The notes beneath the pieces were generated by a model, which searched no databases, was not told the origin of the DNA, and saw only the letters and a list, made by a program, of their open reading frames with translations. A stretch of 35,163 nt of DNA from positions 1 to 35,163 of the forward strand of contig PNOG01000007.1 in the NCBI GenBank assembly GCA_013824685.1. The letters are read 5' to 3'. The translations under genes were made by a program, and so were the position numbers. Numbering within the stretch: the stretch's first letter is position 1; each line of letters starts with the position of its first letter. Below, one piece after another: positions 30,130-35,163 of the stretch. Origin of the DNA: Coprothermobacter sp. (lineage in GTDB: Bacteria; Caldisericota; Caldisericia; Cryosericales; Cryosericaceae).

Positions 30130-32523
30130 GTGGAACTCAAAGGACTTGTTCTACATCAGCGGTACAGGATCTACGAGCAAGCAGGGACGTCCGGCATGGC
30201 CATGGTCTGTCTGGCCAGCGAAATTGCGACGTCCGCCGTCGTGACAGCTCTCGTCCTCGAACCGCCCATCACGCGAGATGCCGGCATCGTGCGGCGCTTC
30301 CTCAGGTCCGCGGAAATGGGCTGTCGTTCCGGACACCCGTATGTCGCGCCCATCGAAGACTATGGCGAGGAACAGGACATCTGCTACATGGTGACACGGT
30401 TTGGCCAGCAGGGGGCCACGCTTGCCGAGCTGGAACGCAAGCATGGGGCATTACCCATGGTTCAGTCTGCGTGGATCTGCTCATGCGTCGCCTCTGCACT
30501 CGAAGGGGCCGTCGCGTACGGCGGTATACCATTCCACGGTGCGCTGCGTCCCGCAGGCGTCATCGTCACGCCATCCGGCGATGCCCAGGTTACAGGCTTC
30601 GGTACCGCGCCCGCGTCGGGAGCTCTCGATCCCGTCCTTGGAGAGAGGGCTGTAGCGTATGCGGCTCCGGAACAGACTGAGGGCCGTGCCGTCGATGTTC
30701 GAACCGACTTGTACACGCTGGGGACGATGCTGTACGAGATGCTGACAGGGCGCGTGCCCTCCACAGCAGAGGTTCGTTCGTTTCTGTCGTTCGAGGGTTC
30801 CGCTCACATGGAGCAGTTCCTGAGGAACATCCCGAAGCAGCTGCACCCTGTGCTGTCGGGCTTGCTGCAGTGGGACCCCGACGAGCGGTTCGCATCTCCC
30901 GGCGACGTGATCGACGCGCTGGCAGAAGCAGGGTTCCCGGCACCGCAGCGACCCCTGATGGAACCGACAGGACCCGGAGGGGAAAACGGTCCAGAGCTGG
31001 ACTCCGATACGAGTCTTCATCCAGAACTGCTTGCTGTACCCACGGTCGGGGTGGGCGAGCTGTATATCCAGGAGAAGACCGGCGAGCGTCCCTCCACCGA
31101 CGACGTGGTGCCACTGGCGGGAGTCTCCGGGACTACGGACGTTCCTCGTCCCGCAGAGGGATTCTCCTGGGAGACCGCTGCCCCGCCGTCCGGCGAGCCT
31201 CTTGTTTCGCGTTCCGTTCCTCTGCCACCGCAACGACGGCGCCGGGTTGTACCGATCATCGTGGCCGCGCTGGTCGTGGCCGCCCTGGCGTATGTCGCGA
31301 TTGCCAAACCCTTCAACAATGGTTCCTTGCCCCCCGACGGGACGGCTGTCAAACCACCCCCCGGCCAGACCGTCACGACGGGCGCGCTTGCCGTTACGTC
31401 GACGCCACCCGGAGCATCCATCATCCTCGACGGCACTGATCGCAAGATGACCACTCCCGCCACACTGACAGGTGTTGCGGTGGGCAGCCATACCGTCCTT
31501 CTGCGCCTGACCGGCTATGCGGACGGTCGAGAGAACGCGAGTGTTACCGCGGGAACAACGTCGGCGCTTCAGGTTGCTCTCACGAAGGAGCTCGATGCGA
31601 CAACGCCGCCAGTCGAACCCGGGACGCCGCCGGTGACTCCCCCAACGCAGGTCGAGACGACCCTGCGTGTCACGTCCACGCCAGGCTCAGCTGCCATCGT
31701 CCTCGACGAAAAGGAGACTGGCAGACTGACGCCCGCAACGATCGTGGTCGCACCGGGCAGTCATACGGTCTCGCTGAAGCTCGCTGGATACGCCGTCGCT
31801 ACCCGGACCGTCAGTGTCGCCAAGGGGGGACAGGCGTCGCTTGCCGTTCCGCTGACGCTAACACCCCCTGTCGCGCAGGGCTCGCTCCGCATCACGTCGA
31901 CGCCTGCAGGAGCTGTTGTCACGATCGACGGGAAACTCGTGACCGGAAAGACCCCGCTGACCGTCGACGTCGCGCTGGGGCATCACACGATTCTGGTTGC
32001 TCTGCGCGGGTACGAGACGTATGCGCGTTCCGGGGTCGAGGTCGTGAAGGGAATCCAGACGACCATCGCAGTGCAGCTGGTAGCGATTCCCGTCGACCTG
32101 AGCTACACGAACAGTGCGGGCGGATTCGGCTTCAAGTATCCCAACACGTGGCAGATCGTCCAGAGCCAGGGTTCGACCGAACCTCTGGCATCAGCCGAAG
32201 TGCGTTCTCCGGCCGGCCCCTTTGTCCGGGTTGAGGTGGCCCCGCTCAAGGGCAGTACCGTCCAGACGTATCTGACGGAGCTCAGAGCAGAACTGGAGAA
32301 GCTTCCGGGTCTCACCATCAGCGGAACGGGAACGAGAACGGTTGGCGGTATCGTCTATCAGCACGTTGTCACCCTGCGTGCGGGGAGCCAGACAGAATAC
32401 TGCCTCCTGCAGTCCGGCGGCAGTGTCTACCAGCTGCAGTGCACGGCGGAGGTGGGGCTGCTGCTGAACGCTGCTGCCCCCGGATTCCAGACCATCCTGG
32501 GATCGTTCTTCACGGCGCCTTGA
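30130..32523 (+). CDS. Membrane pseudokinase with three PEGA repeats
   Basis: The product is 797 residues from the GTG at 30130 (GGAGGGG upstream). Residues about 6-270 follow a bacterial Ser/Thr kinase fold (YAAPEQTEGRAVDVRTDLYT, LGTMLYEMLTGRVP, WDPDERFASPGDVIDALAEA). The catalytic parts are lost: the VAIK lysine position reads VTALVLE, HRDLKPxN reads HGALRPAGV and DFG reads TGFG. A Ser/Pro-rich linker and one membrane helix (PIIVAALVVAALAYVAI, about 374-390) come next. Three PEGA repeats follow (about 418-486, 500-570 and 580-650, each starting xLxVTSTP or RITSTP), then a C-terminal domain with GFGFKYPNTWQIV, like PsbP/DUF1795 folds. The intracellular part probably binds and the outer part senses (inference). 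Confidence 0.88.
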   Translation: MELKGLVLHQRYRIYEQAGTSGMAMVCLASEIATSAVVTALVLEPPITRDAGIVRRFLRSAEMGCRSGHPYVAPIEDYGEEQDICYMVTRFGQQGATLAELERKHGALPMVQSAWICSCVASALEGAVAYGGIPFHGALRPAGVIVTPSGDAQVTGFGTAPASGALDPVLGERAVAYAAPEQTEGRAVDVRTDLYTLGTMLYEMLTGRVPSTAEVRSFLSFEGSAHMEQFLRNIPKQLHPVLSGLLQWDPDERFASPGDVIDALAEAGFPAPQRPLMEPTGPGGENGPELDSDTSLHPELLAVPTVGVGELYIQEKTGERPSTDDVVPLAGVSGTTDVPRPAEGFSWETAAPPSGEPLVSRSVPLPPQRRRRVVPIIVAALVVAALAYVAIAKPFNNGSLPPDGTAVKPPPGQTVTTGALAVTSTPPGASIILDGTDRKMTTPATLTGVAVGSHTVLLRLTGYADGRENASVTAGTTSALQVALTKELDATTPPVEPGTPPVTPPTQVETTLRVTSTPGSAAIVLDEKETGRLTPATIVVAPGSHTVSLKLAGYAVATRTVSVAKGGQASLAVPLTLTPPVAQGSLRITSTPAGAVVTIDGKLVTGKTPLTVDVALGHHTILVALRGYETYARSGVEVVKGIQTTIAVQLVAIPVDLSYTNSAGGFGFKYPNTWQIVQSQGSTEPLASAEVRSPAGPFVRVEVAPLKGSTVQTYLTELRAELEKLPGLTISGTGTRTVGGIVYQHVVTLRAGSQTEYCLLQSGGSVYQLQCTAEVGLLLNAAAPGFQTILGSFFTAP

Positions 32524-32592
32524 CGTTTCGCCCGGGCAGAACCAGATGCCCTGGCCGTCCGGCGCACAAACGTCGGGCAGGAGGGGCTTTTA
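32522..32592 (+). terminator. Possible structured terminator after the pseudokinase gene
   Basis: GACGTTT (32522-32528) pairs with AAACGTC (32568-32574), enclosing further GGGCA/TGCCC and CGCC/GGCG pairs. CTTTTATT follows at 32587-32594, just where the bpsA promoter begins. The hairpin-to-T distance is long, so termination is a weak call. Confidence 0.3.
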
Positions 32593-32621
32593 TTGCATTG
32601 TGCACCATCGTCACGTATAAT
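32593..32621 (+). promoter_or_regulatory. Strong promoter of bpsA
   Basis: TTGCAT (32593-32598), exactly 17 bases and a perfect TATAAT (32616-32621), 28 bases before the bpsA ATG and with GGAGG at 32640-32644. It is the best consensus promoter in the window. Confidence 0.8.
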
Positions 32622-32649
32622 TTGTAGATTTCTACTTCTGGAGGTACAC

Positions 32650-33681
32650 ATGGACAGGACACAGGCGAAGCTGCTGCGGGCGCTGATGAAACAGCCTCTC
32701 AGTTTCTGGCAACTGGTGGGCAAGCAGGACGACGCCATCCGTGGCTACATCGACGCACTCAAGACGCTCAAGATCAAAGGATATGTCGAAGCGAAGGGCG
32801 ACCTCATCGCCGTGACGAAGGACGGCAAGGAGTACGCTCGCACGAACGGCGTCGAGAAGGAAGAGTCCATGATGTGCCCGACCTGCAGCGCGACGGGCGT
32901 CAAGCCGCGTGGCTGGCTCAAGGAGATCATGCCGGAGTTTGAGGCACTGGCGAAGGGACGTCCCGAGGTCACCGCTGAGTTCGACCAGGGCGTGGTCCCC
33001 CTTGCGAAGAACCTCGACCGCATCGCCTACATCTACGAGCGCGGCGACCTTGAGAACAAGAGCATCTTCATCCTCGGCGACGACGATCTCCTCAGCATCG
33101 GCCTTGCCCTGACCGGCAAGTGCAAGCGGATCACCGTCGTAGAGATCGACAGACGCGTCAACAAGTTCATCCGCAAGGTTATCAAGGAGAAGGGCTGGAC
33201 CAATGTCGAGGTCTATGACTATGATGCCCGCGATCCCGTCCCCGAGCAGCTGAGGGGCAAGTTTGACGTCTTCATCACCGACCCGGTCGAGACAGTCGAG
33301 GGCATGAAACTCTTCTACTCGCGCTGCTGTGAAGCTCTCAGAGGCAAGGGCTGCTCAGGCTACTTCGGCATCTCGCACTTCGAGTCCGGCTTGGCCAAGT
33401 GGATGGGTGTCGAGAAGGACCTCCTCCGCATGAACCTGGTCATCACGGACATCCTCCGTGACTTCAACAACTATCTTCTGACCGGCGAGCGCATCGTCGA
33501 GAAAGGCTTCCGTATCGTCACCGAGTCCCCCTTTACCCTCAAGGCGCCCGACTTCGCCTGGTATCACTCGACCTTCTTCCGTGTCGAGGCCGTCAAGAAG
33601 CCGCGTCCTCTCATCACTGAGCGCGTGGAATGGGCGCGCGAGCTCTACTTCGACGAGGACACGTTCGTAGCCCTGCCCTGA
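32650..33681 (+). CDS. bpsA: Branched-chain polyamine synthase, N4-bis(aminopropyl)spermidine synthase
   Basis: The 343-residue protein is full length for BpsA, which adds two aminopropyl groups from decarboxylated S-adenosylmethionine to the N4 of spermidine. An N-terminal winged-helix-like region (1-65) precedes a CPTC cysteine pair (76-79). A Rossmann-type catalytic domain carries the family GDDD motif (ILGDDDLLSIGL, residues 143-146 for GDDD) and KRITVVEIDRRVNKFIRKVI. It continues with FDVFITDPVETVEGM and ends FDEDTFVALP. The ATG at 32650 has GGAGG at 32640-32644; an upstream frame extension lies in the promoter. Branched polyamines protect nucleic acids at high temperature, so the gene suggests a thermophilic host or ancestry. 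NUDIX and comM genes follow closely. Confidence 0.93.
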   Translation: MDRTQAKLLRALMKQPLSFWQLVGKQDDAIRGYIDALKTLKIKGYVEAKGDLIAVTKDGKEYARTNGVEKEESMMCPTCSATGVKPRGWLKEIMPEFEALAKGRPEVTAEFDQGVVPLAKNLDRIAYIYERGDLENKSIFILGDDDLLSIGLALTGKCKRITVVEIDRRVNKFIRKVIKEKGWTNVEVYDYDARDPVPEQLRGKFDVFITDPVETVEGMKLFYSRCCEALRGKGCSGYFGISHFESGLAKWMGVEKDLLRMNLVITDILRDFNNYLLTGERIVEKGFRIVTESPFTLKAPDFAWYHSTFFRVEAVKKPRPLITERVEWARELYFDEDTFVALP

Positions 33682-33698
33682 CGGCAGACTGATCAGGC

Positions 33699-34142
33699 GT
33701 GACTCGCAAGAAGGGCGAGGTCACCGAGATCACTGCTGGAGGCATTGTCTTCAACGGTGACAAGGTGCTCGTTCTCAAGAACCTGAAGGGAGTATGGGTC
33801 TTCCCGAAGGGACATGTCGAACTCGGAGAAAGCCACGAGCAGGCAGCCCTCCGCGAGGTCCTCGAGGAGTCCGGACTGCACGCCCTCATCAAGGGAAAGG
33901 CGGGCATGTCGTCATTTCATTTCTACTCCTACATGGACAAGGCAGTCCACCGGAAGATCGTGTACTGGTTTGAGATGGAGACCACGGATGCACAGGTGAC
34001 CGTCAACCGCGAGCTCAGGATGGGTGCGTTTTTCGAGGCGGCGGAAGCGGTGCGCATGCTCAGCTTCCCCAATGATGTCGCGAACCTGAAGACGATTCTC
34101 GAACGACGCGCAAACGATGTATGCGACAGTAGCGAGTGTTAG
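33699..34142 (+). CDS. NUDIX hydrolase
   Basis: This 147-residue protein carries a complete NUDIX box, [23 protein letters not shown] (residues about 38-60; G-x5-E-x7-RE-x2-EE-x-G), preceded by [18 protein letters not shown] and VWVFPKG. It hydrolyses a nucleoside diphosphate linked to another group; the short form with a GGIVF start resembles diadenosine tetraphosphate or MutT-type members. The start is GTG at 33699 with only a weak AGG upstream, 17 bases after the bpsA stop. The end overlaps the comM start by 26 bases. Confidence 0.93.
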   Translation: MTRKKGEVTEITAGGIVFNGDKVLVLKNLKGVWVFPKGHVELGESHEQAALREVLEESGLHALIKGKAGMSSFHFYSYMDKAVHRKIVYWFEMETTDAQVTVNRELRMGAFFEAAEAVRMLSFPNDVANLKTILERRANDVCDSSEC

Positions 34143-35163
34143 CGTCGTCGGCCTCACGGCCTATCCCGTGCAGGTCGAGATCGACATCGCCGACGGCCTG
34201 CCTGTGTTCACCATCGTGGGCCTCCCGGACGCGACGGTCCAGGAAGCGCGCGAGCGCGTCAAGAGCGCCGTCCGGAATGCCGGCTTCCACTTTCCTGTTC
34301 ACCGCATCACGGTGAACCTCGCTCCGGCCGATCTTCGCAAGGAAGGAGCGTTCTTCGACCTCCCCGTGGCCATCGGCATCCTCAAGGCGTCGGGCCAGCT
34401 CGACGCCTTGCTCGACGGCTACGTCTTCCTCGGTGAGCTCTCGCTCGAAGGGACGTTGCGGCCCGTCCATGGAGTCCTGCCCGCTGTCGCCGGTCTCGCT
34501 GCTGCAGACGGGACGCACACCTATGTCGTGCCACACCAGAACGTGGGTGAGCTTGCCCTCCTCGAGGGAACCCGCCTTCTGCCCTCTGTCGGCCTCAGCG
34601 AAGTCGTACAGGCACTCGTCGAGGGGCCGGTCATCCAGATTGTCCCAGCCTATGAGCCGCCTGCGGGAGCAGTTGATTCACCGCTGGACTTCGCAGACGT
34701 CAAGGGCCAGGCGACGGCGAAGAGGGCGATGGAGATTGCGGCGGCCGGAGGGCACAACATCCTGCTCAGCGGCTCGCCCGGGTCGGGCAAGACGATGCTT
34801 GCGGAACGTCTTCCGGGGATCATGCCACCGATGATGCGCGAGGAGGTTCTGGAGGTCACGACTGTCTACAGCGCTGCCGGCCTGCTGATGGACGGACAGT
34901 CCATGGTAGAACAGCGCCCGTTCCGGCACCCTCACCACACGGCATCCAGCATTGCCGTCATCGGCGGAGGAGCCACGGCGCGCCCGGGCGAGATCTCGCT
35001 CGCGGACCGGGGTGTCCTGTTCATGGACGAGCTGCCCGAGTTCCACAGGGATGTCCTGGAGGTCCTGCGTCAGCCCCTCGAGAGCGGTACCGTCACCATT
35101 TCGCGCGTGCGTCAGACCCTGACGTATCCTGCCCATTTTCTGCTCGTGGCCGCGATGAACCCG
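34117..35163 (+). CDS. comM: ComM/YifB-like Mg-chelatase-family AAA+ protein (3' end outside window)
   Basis: The first 349 codons are visible. [20 protein letters not shown] and [20 protein letters not shown] are the typical N-terminal ChlI/Lon-like domain, followed by [20 protein letters not shown] and [14 protein letters not shown]. The AAA+ part starts at [20 protein letters not shown] with Walker [43 protein letters not shown] (Walker B) and ends at the edge in AAMNP. ComM is a DNA-branch-migration helicase that aids natural transformation in Vibrio and Haemophilus. The family is present in many non-competent bacteria. The start at 34117 overlaps the NUDIX gene by 26 bases. Confidence 0.93.
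   Translation, partial: MYATVASVSVVGLTAYPVQVEIDIADGLPVFTIVGLPDATVQEARERVKSAVRNAGFHFPVHRITVNLAPADLRKEGAFFDLPVAIGILKASGQLDALLDGYVFLGELSLEGTLRPVHGVLPAVAGLAAADGTHTYVVPHQNVGELALLEGTRLLPSVGLSEVVQALVEGPVIQIVPAYEPPAGAVDSPLDFADVKGQATAKRAMEIAAAGGHNILLSGSPGSGKTMLAERLPGIMPPMMREEVLEVTTVYSAAGLLMDGQSMVEQRPFRHPHHTASSIAVIGGGATARPGEISLADRGVLFMDELPEFHRDVLEVLRQPLESGTVTISRVRQTLTYPAHFLLVAAMNP

Overview
The window is one dense bacterial chromosomal segment of roughly 60% G+C, with genes on both strands, short intergenic gaps and many ATGA stop/start overlaps. No rRNA, tRNA, CRISPR array, phage module or intact transposase was seen. The strongest lineage hint is bpsA (branched-chain polyamine synthase, 32650-33681), a gene of thermophiles and their relatives. 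With the high G+C and the ComM, NUDIX and LemA content this would fit a Caldisericota/Cryosericum-like bacterium. That assignment is inference; a ribosomal marker is needed to settle it.

Layout. 1-2700: the tail of a membrane protein, glycerate kinase, a peroxiredoxin stub that overlaps a 2TM-domain gene, then an AT-rich island with a DUF1801 gene and a broken acetyltransferase, interleaved with copies of a composite repeat. 2725-7533: two tandem DUF2207 membrane proteins with Gly-rich tails plus lemA, one minus-strand cluster bracketed by inverted copies of that repeat. 7612-9433 (minus): DUF952, a NimA/PNPOx-like flavoprotein, and a DUF4097-type lipoprotein built on TTNG repeats. 9623-11565 (plus): a YtrA-type GntR repressor with a palindromic operator over its promoter, followed by its ABC ATPase and permease. 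11673-12575: an APH-family kinase, possibly frameshifted at its end. 12619-16967 (minus): a GNAT acetyltransferase and an ABC-2 exporter (ATPase and two permeases).

17061-19378 (minus): an AEC transporter with a 51-codon ORF behind it, then a three-gene operon of unrecognised proteins whose first and third products look like paralogues. 19727-23146 (minus): a nitrilase-family amidase, a YfcC/DcuC-like carrier and a DUF2817 M14-like hydrolase, plausibly an uptake-and-hydrolysis unit for an amide- or peptide-containing substrate. 23143-26020 (minus): an endonuclease III-like glycosylase, a TYW1-like radical SAM protein and endonuclease IV, chained by ATGA overlaps. The 3' end of endonuclease IV runs into a 47-bp near-perfect palindrome and the remnant of a sulfite-oxidase-like molybdoenzyme.

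26147-30039 (plus): a heterodimeric ABC exporter with one degenerate ATP site and a large extra segment in the second subunit. 30130-32523: a membrane pseudokinase with three PEGA repeats and a C-terminal extracytoplasmic domain. 32650-35163: bpsA, a NUDIX hydrolase and the first 349 codons of a ComM/YifB-like AAA+ protein that runs off the window.

The most unusual items are the unrecognised three-gene operon (18148-19378), the pseudokinase-PEGA protein, the composite repeat family with its gene wreckage, and the palindrome/molybdoenzyme scar at the end of nfo.
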